A DNA stretch of 50,620 nt from Natronomonas sp. CBA1123 (lineage in GTDB: Archaea; Halobacteriota; Halobacteria; Halobacteriales; Haloarculaceae), in assembly GCF_009741925.1 (NCBI RefSeq), contig NZ_WPCC01000024.1, forward strand, positions 1-50,620. Direction: 5' to 3'. The translations under genes and the position numbers were made by a program. Below are positions 8,784 through 16,696 of this stretch, in pieces. The notes beneath the pieces are model-generated. The model was not told where the DNA came from, made no database searches, and worked only from the letters and a program-made list of their open reading frames with translations. Every line of letters starts with the position of its first letter. Position 1 is the stretch's first letter.

Positions 8784-8900
8784 ATCTCCCACTGGATACT
8801 GCCGATGGATAAGTAATTCGCCCTCACGGAGTACGGTCTCACGGCTCGCTTCGCTCGCCGTTCGACTATCCGAGGCGCTCTCTGCGGTCGCGCCTCGCTA
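8784..8900. other. Intergenic segment with the CTCGCTTCGCTCG-type repeat
   Basis: There is no ORF between the tRNA-Leu 3' end and the small membrane gene. The segment contains the 15-mer GCTCGCTTCGCTCGC at 8844-8858, identical to 33837-33851 and inverted at 34055-34069. It is framed by ACGGC/GCCGT arms that could form a small hairpin. Its proximal end (CGCCTCGCTATGCGAGG) overlaps the tRNA 3' end. Confidence 0.4.
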
Positions 8901-8985
8901 TGCGAGGGGAGGGATTCGAACCCACGGACCCCTACGGGAGCGGATCTTAAGTCCGCCGCTTTTGGCCAGGCTCAGCCACCCTCGC
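8901..8985 (-). tRNA. tRNA-Leu (anticodon UAA)
   Basis: An 85-nt class II tRNA. The acceptor stem GCGAGGG/CCCTCGC is perfect, with discriminator A. The anticodon stem is GCGGA/TCCGC with loop CTTAAGA, giving anticodon UAA. A long variable arm (CTCCCGTAGGGGTCC region) is as expected for Leu. The T arm reads GTGGG-TTCGAAT-CCCTC, with one T-T mismatch at its second pair. CCA is not encoded and no intron is present. Confidence 0.93.
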
Positions 8986-9071
8986 GCGTTCGTACCTCCG
9001 ACCGTCCCCGGAAAATCGGTTTCGGTCCGCAGACGAACAGTTCGCGGACGCCTCCACGGCGTTCGGTCGTT

Positions 9072-9597
9072 TTACTCGATGGTGAACGTCGTTTCGGCGG
9101 TCAGCCCCTTGTCGTCGGCGTCCGGGACGTTGACCCGAACCGCCAGTACGTACTCTCCGGGGGGCTGCGGGCTCCCAGCGTTGGGCAGACTCTCGGAACC
9201 GTTGGGACCACGACCGCTTGAACGTCTTCGTCTCCGAGCGCGAAAACCGAAAGAGGCTGTCCTCAGTGGGGTGGTTCGTGACGCGACTGGCCTCGTCGAT
9301 GCCGTCGATGCTCCACGTCCATCGGACCGGCGAGTCGGTTCGCAGCGCGATGGGGAACGGAACCCGGTTCCGGAACGATACGCGAAAGCGAACCGGCTCG
9401 TCAGTCTCGTATCGCTGTCGGTCAGTTTCGACCGAAACGCCGACCGCTCGCGGTCGGAGTCGCATCGGAACGAAGGCGTGGCTGGCCGATGCCCAATCGA
9501 TGGGTTTCCGCGACCGTTCGTCGTCGGAGGTTCGCTTGGGAGCGTAGGGGTCTTCGTCGTCGTACTCCAGCGCCCGCGATTCGTAGATGCGGCGCAT
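9072..9597 (-). pseudogene. Conserved haloarchaeal protein (DUF7974-type), broken by a +1 frameshift in a G6 run
   Basis: Two frames together encode one protein of about 174 residues. The first runs from the ATG at 9597 (MRRIYESRALEYDDEDPYAP) through an Ig-like beta segment (VGVSVETDRQRYETDEPVRF, then RTDSPVRWTWSIDGIDEA) to RFRESAQRWEPAAP. The second continues GEYVLAVRVNVPDADDKGL and ends AETTFTIE. Removing one G from the G6 run at 9159-9164 (+ strand) restores AAPGEYVLAV. The predicted fold is a beta-sandwich with no catalytic motif. I link it to the family called DUF7974 from memory. The gene is 45 bases downstream of dppF on the same strand. The break is a homopolymer change with no other damage, so it may be a sequencing error. 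Confidence 0.7.
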
Positions 9598-9642
9598 CCA
9601 CTCGCAGTAACACTGCAGCGACCAAAAGCGTACGGACCGCGG

Positions 9643-10989
9643 TCAGTCGTCGCCGACAGCACTGTCGCGTGCGTCACCTTCGGCCTCGGGGATATCGCCG
9701 GTTTCGTCCGCGTCGAACAGGTGACAGGATTTGGGGTTCTCGCCGTCGCCGAGCGTCGGTTCTCGGGTCTCACAGACGCTCTCGTAGTGCTCTCTGAGCA
9801 GGTCGCCCGCGGCCTCGAAGTCCTCGTCAGCGAGGAGTTCGATGGCCTCGTCGACCCGCTCGCGGTGGACCCCGTCGGGTTCGGTGTCGAGTTCGTGGCC
9901 GCGGAGTTCCGCGATGAACTCCTCGCGGAGGTTCTCGCGGTCCGCACCCGGATTGCGCTCTTCGACCTGCTCCCACGCGTACTCGACGCCGACTTCGCGG
10001 TCGGCGATTCGAACCCGCAAATCCATGATGGAGCGGAACTCTTCCTGTCCGATGTCCATTCCTTCGGGCGGAATCACGCGTGGGCACCGAGTGTGGAACT
10101 TACAGCCGGAGGGTGGGTCCATCGGCGAGGGGACCGTCCCCTTCAGGAGGACGCGGTCGCTCTCCCACAGCGGGTCCGGTTCGGGAATGGCCGACAGCAG
10201 CGCCTCGGTGTAGGGATGATGCGGTTCGGTGAACACCTCCTCGGGCGTGCCGACCTCGACGATTTCGCCGAGGTACATCACCGCGATACGGTCGGCGATG
10301 TGCTCGACGACGCTGAGGTCGTGAGCGATGAACAGATACGACAGCCCGAACTCCTCCTGGAGGTCCATGAGGAGGTTGAGAATCTGGGCCTGAACGCTCA
10401 CGTCCAGCGCGGAGACGGGTTCGTCACAGACGATGAAGTCGGGGTCGACCGCCAGCGCCCGAGCGATACCGATTCGCTGCCGTTGGCCGCCGGAGAACTC
10501 GTGGGGGTATCGCCCGGCGTGACTCGCCTGTAGGCCGACGGTTTCGAGCAGTTCCTCGATGCGCTCCTGTCGCTCGTCGCCGCTGGCGAGTCCGTGCACG
10601 TCGAGCGGTTCGCCGATGATGTCGGCGATGGTGAGCCGCGGGTTCAAACTCGCAAACGGGTTCTGGAAGATGAACTGGAGGTCCTTGCGGTACTCCCGCA
10701 TCTCGCTGTTGGACAACTCCGCGAGGTCGACCTCCTCGGTGCCGTCGCGGTAGTACGCCGACCCGGCGGTGACGTCCTCCAGTTGCAACAGGGTTCGACC
10801 CAGGGAGGACTTCCCACAGCCCGATTCGCCGACCAGGCCGAGGGTCTCGCCCTCCTTGATTTCGATGTCGACGCCGTCGACGGCTTTCACGTCCTTGTCC
10901 TCGCCGAGCAGTCGGTCGAGGAAGCCGCTCTCCGTCGAGTAGTACTTCGTGAGGTTCTCCGTACGAATCAGGGGGTCGTTAGCACTCAT
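9643..10989 (-). CDS. Dipeptide/oligopeptide ABC transporter ATP-binding protein DppF-like
   Basis: A 448-residue ATPase. Walker A is GESGCGKSS, the Q-loop region is [14 protein letters not shown], the signature is [15 protein letters not shown], Walker B is [12 protein letters not shown], and the H-loop is FIAHDLS, so all motifs are intact. The C-terminal oligo_HPY domain begins [15 protein letters not shown], but a charged helical insert of about 95 residues separates these cysteines from the last pair ([13 protein letters not shown]). These four cysteines correspond to the positions that hold a [4Fe-4S] cluster in related DppD/DppF proteins; that is inference. The ATG at 10989 overlaps the dppD stop (ATGA). 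It is the last gene of the dpp operon. Confidence 0.88.
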   Translation of the reverse strand: MSANDPLIRTENLTKYYSTESGFLDRLLGEDKDVKAVDGVDIEIKEGETLGLVGESGCGKSSLGRTLLQLEDVTAGSAYYRDGTEEVDLAELSNSEMREYRKDLQFIFQNPFASLNPRLTIADIIGEPLDVHGLASGDERQERIEELLETVGLQASHAGRYPHEFSGGQRQRIGIARALAVDPDFIVCDEPVSALDVSVQAQILNLLMDLQEEFGLSYLFIAHDLSVVEHIADRIAVMYLGEIVEVGTPEEVFTEPHHPYTEALLSAIPEPDPLWESDRVLLKGTVPSPMDPPSGCKFHTRCPRVIPPEGMDIGQEEFRSIMDLRVRIADREVGVEYAWEQVEERNPGADRENLREEFIAELRGHELDTEPDGVHRERVDEAIELLADEDFEAAGDLLREHYESVCETREPTLGDGENPKSCHLFDADETGDIPEAEGDARDSAVGDD

Positions 10990-12353
10990 CGTTTCTCCTC
11001 CGTCGTCTCGCTGCCGGCACCCGTCTCGATGCCCTCCCCGACGTGGACCTCGTAGTCGAGGCCCTGTTGGAGGTCGCCGGTGTACTCCAGACACGCTGCG
11101 GCGTGGGCGTCGTCGTCGTCGATGGGGTCGGCACGGTCACCGCTGTCGACGTCGGTGAGGTTGGGTTCCTTCCGCGTACACGCCTCCTCGGCGTACGGAC
11201 ATCGCGGGTGGAAACTACACCCCGGCGGGACCTGTACGAGGTCGGGCATCGTTCCCGGAATCGTATCGAGGCGTTCACGTTTGTCCCCGATTCGGGGAAT
11301 CGAACCCATCAACCCGACCGTGTAGGGATGTTTCGGGTCGTAGTACAGTTCTTCGACCGGTGCGATTTCGACCGGCTTGCCCGCGTACATCACCGCCACG
11401 CGGTCGCAGACGCCCGCCACGACGCCGAGGTCGTGGGTAATCATCTGAATCGCGGTTCCCGTCTCGGTCGTCAAGTCGTCGAGCAACTCGAGAATCTGGG
11501 CCTCGATGGTCACGTCCAGTGCGGTCGTTGGCTCGTCCGCGATGATGAGGTCGGGGTCACACGACAGCGCGACGGCGATGACCGCCCGCTGCTGCATGCC
11601 GCCGGAGAACTCGTGGGGGTAGTTGTCGTATCGACTCTCGGGGTCGGGAATGCCGACCTGGTCGAGCATGTCGATGGCGCGGTCCTTGACGGCGGCGGAA
11701 TCGAGGTCCATGTGCGTCCGGATGGCCTCGGAAATCTGCTCGCCGATGGTGTACACCGGGTTGAGCGCCGTCTGTGGGTCCTGGAAAATCATCGCGATGT
11801 GGTTCCCACGGAGTTGGCGCAACGGTTCGCCGTCGGCGCGCGTAATCTCGATGTAGCGTTCGGAGCCGTCGTGGACGACGACGGCGTCCTCGTCGACGAT
11901 ACCGAGGTCGACGCCGTAACGACTATCGACCAAGTCACGCATGCCGACATCACCGTCTCTGACCACCGTCGCGGCGTCGGCGTCGGCGTCGACTCGGTCG
12001 TCGGCTATCGACGACGGCGCGACGCCTTCCTCGAGCAGTCGGTCGACGAGTTCGGTCACGTCGTGTTCCGCACGGAGGTCCGCCACGTCGACGACGCGCT
12101 TCGGGAACTGCTGTTCGAAGCGCTCGACGGTCGACTCCTCGTAGAACCGTATCGACCCGCCGGCGACGCGACCGGGGTCGTCAATGAGCCGCATCAACGA
12201 CAGCGACGCGACTGACTTGCCGGCGCCGGATTCGCCGACGACGCCGAACTTCTCGCCGCGGTCGATGCTGTAGGAGAGTCCGTCGACGGCGCGGACGACG
12301 CCGTCCTCGGTGTAGAACTGCGTCCGGAGGTCTTCGACTTCCAGAAGCGTCAT
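10986..12353 (-). CDS. Dipeptide/oligopeptide ABC transporter ATP-binding protein DppD-like
   Basis: A 455-residue ATPase, about 110-130 longer than usual. Walker A is GESGAGKSV, the Q-loop is MIFQDPQTALNP, the signature is FSGGMQQRAVIAVAL, Walker B is LIIADEPTTALD, and the H-loop is MITHDLG. Between Walker A and the Q-loop there is an extra segment of about 90 residues (about 75-170; Asp/Val-rich, including VDADADAATVVRDGD). The C-terminal oligo_HPY domain has CSFHPRCPYAEEAC and a final AAACLEY, a four-cysteine set. The ATG at 12353 is used, sharing one base with the dppC stop. It pairs with DppF to power uptake through DppB/DppC. Confidence 0.88.
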   Translation of the reverse strand: MTLLEVEDLRTQFYTEDGVVRAVDGLSYSIDRGEKFGVVGESGAGKSVASLSLMRLIDDPGRVAGGSIRFYEESTVERFEQQFPKRVVDVADLRAEHDVTELVDRLLEEGVAPSSIADDRVDADADAATVVRDGDVGMRDLVDSRYGVDLGIVDEDAVVVHDGSERYIEITRADGEPLRQLRGNHIAMIFQDPQTALNPVYTIGEQISEAIRTHMDLDSAAVKDRAIDMLDQVGIPDPESRYDNYPHEFSGGMQQRAVIAVALSCDPDLIIADEPTTALDVTIEAQILELLDDLTTETGTAIQMITHDLGVVAGVCDRVAVMYAGKPVEIAPVEELYYDPKHPYTVGLMGSIPRIGDKRERLDTIPGTMPDLVQVPPGCSFHPRCPYAEEACTRKEPNLTDVDSGDRADPIDDDDAHAAACLEYTGDLQQGLDYEVHVGEGIETGAGSETTEEKR

Positions 12354-13387
12354 CAGCGGAACCCTCCGCCGGTGTCGCCACCGGTGTCCTGTGGGTCCAT
12401 CGCGTCGCGGACGCCGTCGCCGACGAGGTTGACCGCGAGCACGAAGAAGACGATGGCGAGTCCCGGGAAGACGGTAACCCACCATCGGCCGGCGATAACG
12501 GCGTCACGGCCGCCCGAGAGGATGGTCCCCCACTCGGGAGAACCGGGCTGGAGTCCCAACCCGAGGAACCCGAGTGCGGCGGCCGCGAGGACGATGGTGC
12601 CGACGTTGAGCGTCGCCTGGACGATGACCGGTGCCATCGCGTTCGGGACGATGTGTTTGAAGATGATGGAGCTGTCCCGTGCGCCGAGTGCCTTCGCGGC
12701 CATCACGTACTCGTTTTCCTTCACCGAGAGGATTTCACCCCGGATGAGACGCGCGTAGCCGATCCACCCGACGATGACCAAGGCGAGAATCATCTTCCAG
12801 AAGCCCTGTCCCAGGATGGCGATGATGACGATAGCGAGGACGAGGAAGGGGAACGCATAGAGGATGTCGACGACGCGCATGATGGCCTCGTCGGTCCAGC
12901 CGCCGTAGTAGCCCGCGATGGCGCCCATCGGCACGCCCACGAGGACGGCCAATCCGACGGCGATGACCCCGATAGAGAGGCTGAAGCGTGCGCCGACCAT
13001 CACTTGCGAGAGGATGTCGCGACCGAGTTGGGTCGTGCCGAAGGGGTGTTCGGCGTTCGGCGGGGTGTTGCTCGCAACGAGGCTAGTGTCGGTGCTGTGT
13101 GGGGCCAGTTGAATCGGTTGGATGGGAATCGATTGGCCGGCGACGGCGACCTCGATGGGTCGTGCGAAAACCGCAACGAGCACCATGAAGGCGAGGATAC
13201 CGATACCGAGGAACGCCGACCGGTTCTGCTTGAACCGATACCACGCCTTCGCGCGTCTGCTGGTGCCGCTTTTCGACCCCTCGGCCGCCTCCCAGTCGAC
13301 GAGGTCGTCGCGTTCGGTCACTATCGACGCGTCGAACCCAGTCACCTGAATTCGGCCGCGTTCGGAAGTCTTGTCTCTCGTAGCCAT
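12353..13387 (-). CDS. Peptide ABC transporter permease DppC-like
   Basis: A 344-residue inner-membrane permease of the OppC/DppC type. A cytoplasmic N-terminal tail (about 1-50) is followed by one helix (FLGIGILAFMVLVAVFA), an external loop of about 75 residues with HPFGTTQLGRDILSQVMVGAR, and five helices. The EAA motif region is EYVMAAKALGARDSSIIFKHIVPN, which contacts the ATPases. It belongs to a continuous operon with dppB 3 bases upstream and dppD overlapping by one base. The substrate (peptide, nickel chelate or other) is not fixed by the permease sequence. Confidence 0.9.
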   Translation of the reverse strand: MATRDKTSERGRIQVTGFDASIVTERDDLVDWEAAEGSKSGTSRRAKAWYRFKQNRSAFLGIGILAFMVLVAVFARPIEVAVAGQSIPIQPIQLAPHSTDTSLVASNTPPNAEHPFGTTQLGRDILSQVMVGARFSLSIGVIAVGLAVLVGVPMGAIAGYYGGWTDEAIMRVVDILYAFPFLVLAIVIIAILGQGFWKMILALVIVGWIGYARLIRGEILSVKENEYVMAAKALGARDSSIIFKHIVPNAMAPVIVQATLNVGTIVLAAAALGFLGLGLQPGSPEWGTILSGGRDAVIAGRWWVTVFPGLAIVFFVLAVNLVGDGVRDAMDPQDTGGDTGGGFR

Positions 13388-13390
13388 AGT

Positions 13391-14341
13391 TTAGTAGCGG
13401 ATTCGTGGGTCGAGATACGAGTATATGATGTCAGCCACAAGGTTGGCGAAGACGATCGTCACCCCGATCATCAGGACCGACGCCTGGATAATGGGGAAGT
13501 CGCGCTGGAGAATCGCTCCGAGCAGGAGGCGTCCGATACCCCGAACCGAGAACACCTGCTCGATGACGACCGCGCCGTCGACGATGAACGCGATTTGCAG
13601 CGCCGCGACGGTCACGACGGAAATCAGCGAGTTTCGGACGACGTGTTTGGTGATGACGGTCCGCTCGGGCAGTCCCTTCGCGCGGGCCATCTTCACGTAC
13701 TCCTTGTTCAGTTCTTCGAGCATCGACGACCGCATGATGCGCATCAGCAGCGCCGCCGAGGCCGTCCCCAGCGTAATCGCGGGGAGGACCATGAACTTCA
13801 GCAGCGCCGGGTCGTACACCGCTACGTCCGAAGGCGGAATGGTTCGGAACCATCCCAATTGGACGCTGAAGACGAGCAGCAACATCAGTCCGAGCCAGAA
13901 GTTCGGCGTCGCGACGCCGAGCAGGGCGGCGACGCGGCTGACTTCGTCGGCCTGCTGGCCCTTCTTGACCGCGGCGACGATGCCGGCCGGAACGCCGATG
14001 GCGATGGAGATGACGAGCGCGAGGATGCCGAGCAGCACGGTGTAGGGGAGGCGCGTCGAGATAGCCTCGCCGACGCTCCGCTCGGAGATGAACGACTGAC
14101 CGAAGTCCAGTACCATGGCGTCTCTGAGCCACAGGACGTACTGGACGTATATCGGCTCGTCGAGGTTGTACTGCTCCCGTAACTGCCGTTCCGTCTCGGC
14201 GCTTACGTCGTTGAATCCGACGAGCACGTCGATGACGTCACCGGGTTGGAGGTGGACCATCGCGAACGTGATGGCCGTCACACCCAGCAGTATCGGGATG
14301 GTGAGTAACAGTCGCTTGAGGACGTACCTGCGTAGGGACAT
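13391..14341 (-). CDS. Peptide ABC transporter permease DppB-like
   Basis: A 316-residue permease of the OppB/DppB type. It begins MSLRRYVLKRLLLTIPILLGVTAITF, the usual N-terminal first helix with R(x)4-R(x)2-LLTIP, followed by LQPGDVIDVL in the large external loop. Five more helices follow. The EAA loop is EYVKMARAKGLPERTVITKHVVRN, and the protein ends DIIYSYLDPRIRY, a standard ending for this family. It lies 27 bases downstream of dppA and 3 bases upstream of dppC. Confidence 0.92.
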   Translation of the reverse strand: MSLRRYVLKRLLLTIPILLGVTAITFAMVHLQPGDVIDVLVGFNDVSAETERQLREQYNLDEPIYVQYVLWLRDAMVLDFGQSFISERSVGEAISTRLPYTVLLGILALVISIAIGVPAGIVAAVKKGQQADEVSRVAALLGVATPNFWLGLMLLLVFSVQLGWFRTIPPSDVAVYDPALLKFMVLPAITLGTASAALLMRIMRSSMLEELNKEYVKMARAKGLPERTVITKHVVRNSLISVVTVAALQIAFIVDGAVVIEQVFSVRGIGRLLLGAILQRDFPIIQASVLMIGVTIVFANLVADIIYSYLDPRIRY

Positions 14342-14368
14342 GTAGGGGTGGTAATCGCGGTTCCGGGG

Positions 14369-16126
14369 TTATTCGGCGCCGTAGTACCGCGAGTACTCGT
14401 CACCCATGCGTTGGTTGAACTCTTCGGAGGTGAACGACCCCGCCAGCGGCGAAATCGGCGAGTACGCCGGCGTCCCGATGCCGTCGTAGACGGCGCTGAC
14501 GATGCCGGGCCGGTTGATGAGTCGGTTGACCGCGAGGCGGACGTCCTGACTCTGGAACGGCGTCTCGGCGTTCATCGGGTAGATGAACATGTCGAAGCCA
14601 CCGGCGATGCGGCTCGTGACCGTGAAGTCGCTCTCCTCTTGGAGCGCCGAGACGCTGCCCTGCGGCGGTTGGGCGAGGTCAACGTCGCCGCCACGGAGTG
14701 CGGCCTCGCGAGCGGAGCTCTCGGTGATGATTCGGAACGTCGCCGTCTCGATGGGCTGGTCGGCCGGCACGTCGCCGGAGCCGTCGTACCAGTGGTCGTC
14801 GAACGCCGACAGGCGCCACAGTTCGTCGGGGTCGTAGTCGTCGAAGCGGTAGGGACCCGTCCCGATGGGCTCCGTCGAGAGGTCGAGAGGTCCGTCCTCG
14901 CCGGCTTCCCGCGGAACGATGAGACCGTCGCCGACGGTGAACTGGAACGGCGCGTACACCTCGGGCAGTTCGACTCGCAGCGTGTAATCGTCCTCGACGG
15001 TGAGGGTTCCCTCGAAGGAGTCGGCGGACTCGCCTTCCGGCGTGTCGGGGACGCCCAGCCAGTCGCCGACGTCGGCCTCCCGCGTCGTTCCGAGATACCG
15101 CTCCCAGGAGAACTTCACGTCCTCGGCGGTCATCTCGCGACCGTCGAAGTCGAACTCCTCGCTTGGGTGGAACTGGACGCCTTCACGGAGTGTGAACACG
15201 TACTCCGTGTCGCTGACCTGTTCGAGGTCCTCGGCGAGCACCATCTGCGGTTCGCCGTCGTAATCGACACCCATCAGGCCCTCGTAAACGAGGTTCGTCG
15301 ACATAGTCGAGGTGGTGTCGTTCTGCTCGGTGGGGTCGGTGTTGGCCACGTCGGCGGAGAACGTCGCGATGAGTTCGCCCTCCTCGCCGGCGTTGTCGCC
15401 CGTGACCTCCGCGTGGACGCCCGCCCACGGCGCATAGACGCTGTAGTACTTGCCGCCGTTGATGGGGTAGGTCTGCCAGCCTTCGACCGCCGCCGACCGG
15501 AAGGCGTCGATTTCCTCGCCGTAGCGGACGAACGACATCGGCGAGGCCTGCACGATAGCCTCCTGGGCGTCCTCGTAGATGCCCGCTCGCTCGTCGATAT
15601 CGGTCGTCGACGTTCCATCGTCGATGAGGTTGTCGATTTCCTCGTCGGTGAAGTGGTTGACGTTACAACAGGCAGGGGTGTGCTGGTCGCTGTGGAACAG
15701 GTTCCGGATGTAGGCGTCCGGGTCCCAACCAGCCGACCAGCCGAGACAGACGAGCGCCTCGTCTTCGGCGGAGTCCTCGGCCAGTACACGGCCGACGTAG
15801 GTCGTCCACTCGAACTGGTTCAGTTCGATATCGAAGAACTCCGTCGCGTTGAGTTCCTCCTGAATGACCTGCGCCCACTGGACGCGCTCCGGGTTCTCGT
15901 TGGTGATGATTTCGCCTTCCCACGGGGTCTCGAAGCCTGCCTCCTCGAATCCGTCGCTGAGTTGCTGTTGGAGGTCGTCGGGAAGACCGCCTCCGTCACC
16001 GTTTCCGTTGCCGTTGCCACCGAGACCGGAACAACCGGCAAGTCCAGCCGCACCGGCAGCGCCCATCGCTTGGAGGAGCCGCCGCCGATTCTGATTAACG
16101 TTATCCTGGCTGTCGTTTCGCGCCAT
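14369..16126 (-). CDS. Peptide ABC transporter substrate-binding lipoprotein DppA-like
   Basis: A 585-residue extracellular binding protein (SBP family 5). The N-terminus has a twin-arginine motif (NRRRLLQAMGAAG) and a lipobox (GLAGC, Cys near residue 32), so it is probably exported folded by Tat and anchored by lipid. A Gly/Asn linker follows. SBP_bac_5 landmarks include the segments DGREMTAEDVKFSWERYLG and IGTGPYRFDDYDPDELW. The end, QRMGDEYSRYYGAE, is complete. It is the first gene of the dpp operon; its promoter holds a long TA repeat about 20 bases upstream. The ligand is inferred only from family (di/oligopeptides). Confidence 0.9.
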   Translation of the reverse strand: MARNDSQDNVNQNRRRLLQAMGAAGAAGLAGCSGLGGNGNGNGDGGGLPDDLQQQLSDGFEEAGFETPWEGEIITNENPERVQWAQVIQEELNATEFFDIELNQFEWTTYVGRVLAEDSAEDEALVCLGWSAGWDPDAYIRNLFHSDQHTPACCNVNHFTDEEIDNLIDDGTSTTDIDERAGIYEDAQEAIVQASPMSFVRYGEEIDAFRSAAVEGWQTYPINGGKYYSVYAPWAGVHAEVTGDNAGEEGELIATFSADVANTDPTEQNDTTSTMSTNLVYEGLMGVDYDGEPQMVLAEDLEQVSDTEYVFTLREGVQFHPSEEFDFDGREMTAEDVKFSWERYLGTTREADVGDWLGVPDTPEGESADSFEGTLTVEDDYTLRVELPEVYAPFQFTVGDGLIVPREAGEDGPLDLSTEPIGTGPYRFDDYDPDELWRLSAFDDHWYDGSGDVPADQPIETATFRIITESSAREAALRGGDVDLAQPPQGSVSALQEESDFTVTSRIAGGFDMFIYPMNAETPFQSQDVRLAVNRLINRPGIVSAVYDGIGTPAYSPISPLAGSFTSEEFNQRMGDEYSRYYGAE

Positions 16127-16145
16127 ACTTGCCTACCTGCGTTCC

Positions 16146-16161
16146 AAATATATATATATAG
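16146..16161 (-). promoter_or_regulatory. TATA element of the dpp operon
   Basis: A run of alternating T and A (16146-16161) lies about 20-35 bases upstream of the dppA start codon. It is the most AT-rich stretch in the neighbourhood and sits at the distance expected for a leaderless haloarchaeal promoter. The rest of the 197-base gap (16127-16323) shows no ORF or other structure I can support. Confidence 0.55.
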
Positions 16162-16323
16162 GGGAATCAGGGTGCCTCGTTGTTGGTGTGTCGACCCAAT
16201 CACTTAATCTGCGGCGTTCATTGTCGGGTAATCGGGCGGAGAGTAGGACGAACACCGAGATAAATTCGGCTTCGGTTTCAAATCGTGTATTCGGTTCCAG
16301 CGGTACTCGGCCGCCGATTCGTG

Positions 16324-16659
16324 CTACCAATCGACCGATAGCGTGCCGTCACCGTGGGGGTCCGGGGCGATTTCTTCGTTCGTTCGCCGGTCGACGACGT
16401 GGATGACTCCGCGGTCCTTCTTTGCTGGACAGGCGTCTGCAGCACGAATGTTGTGCTCGAGGTCGCTCTCACCAAAGAAGTACACGTCCGGTTTTGCGAT
16501 ACCCGTCGTGATGTCCATCTCCCAGTTGGTCGACACCTCCGCACACTTGCCCGCGGCAATACACTTGTTCGCCTCGAAGATGATTTTGTACGGTGCGTCC
16601 TCGATTGGGGGGGCATCCCCTTCGCCGATGTCGCTGGGGTCTATCGGGTCGTCGGCCAT
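16324..16659 (-). CDS. Ferredoxin, 3Fe-4S type
   Basis: A 111-residue small acidic protein with only three cysteines, in the pattern C-x5-C (ANKCIAAGKCAEVS) and later C-P (AADACPAKKDRGVIHVVD). This is the arrangement of single-cluster 3Fe-4S ferredoxins, one ligand short of a 4Fe-4S site. It would carry electrons to an oxidoreductase in the cytoplasm. The start at 16659 (MADDPIDPSDIGEGD) gives the expected acidic leader. Upstream in-frame codons to 16866 run into the TrkA_C gene and are not used. No redox partner is encoded next to it. Confidence 0.85.
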   Translation of the reverse strand: MADDPIDPSDIGEGDAPPIEDAPYKIIFEANKCIAAGKCAEVSTNWEMDITTGIAKPDVYFFGESDLEHNIRAADACPAKKDRGVIHVVDRRTNEEIAPDPHGDGTLSVDW

Positions 16660-16696
16660 ACCCCTACTCAGGGGCCGTCGGTTTTGTCTGTAACGA

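Noticed and set aside
8749-10533. A 594-residue plus-strand ORF across the tRNA and dppF
   Set aside because: It crosses a tRNA gene on the other strand and has no motif; dppF is well supported.
16146-16161. Replication origin or AT-rich origin element
   Set aside because: A single TA run next to a start codon fits a TATA box; there are no ORB-like repeats or an orc1/cdc6 gene nearby.
14348-16207. A 619-residue plus-strand ORF over dppA
   Set aside because: It mirrors the dppA coding strand, is rich in Val/Arg shadow composition and lacks any motif; dppA has a Tat-lipobox signal.
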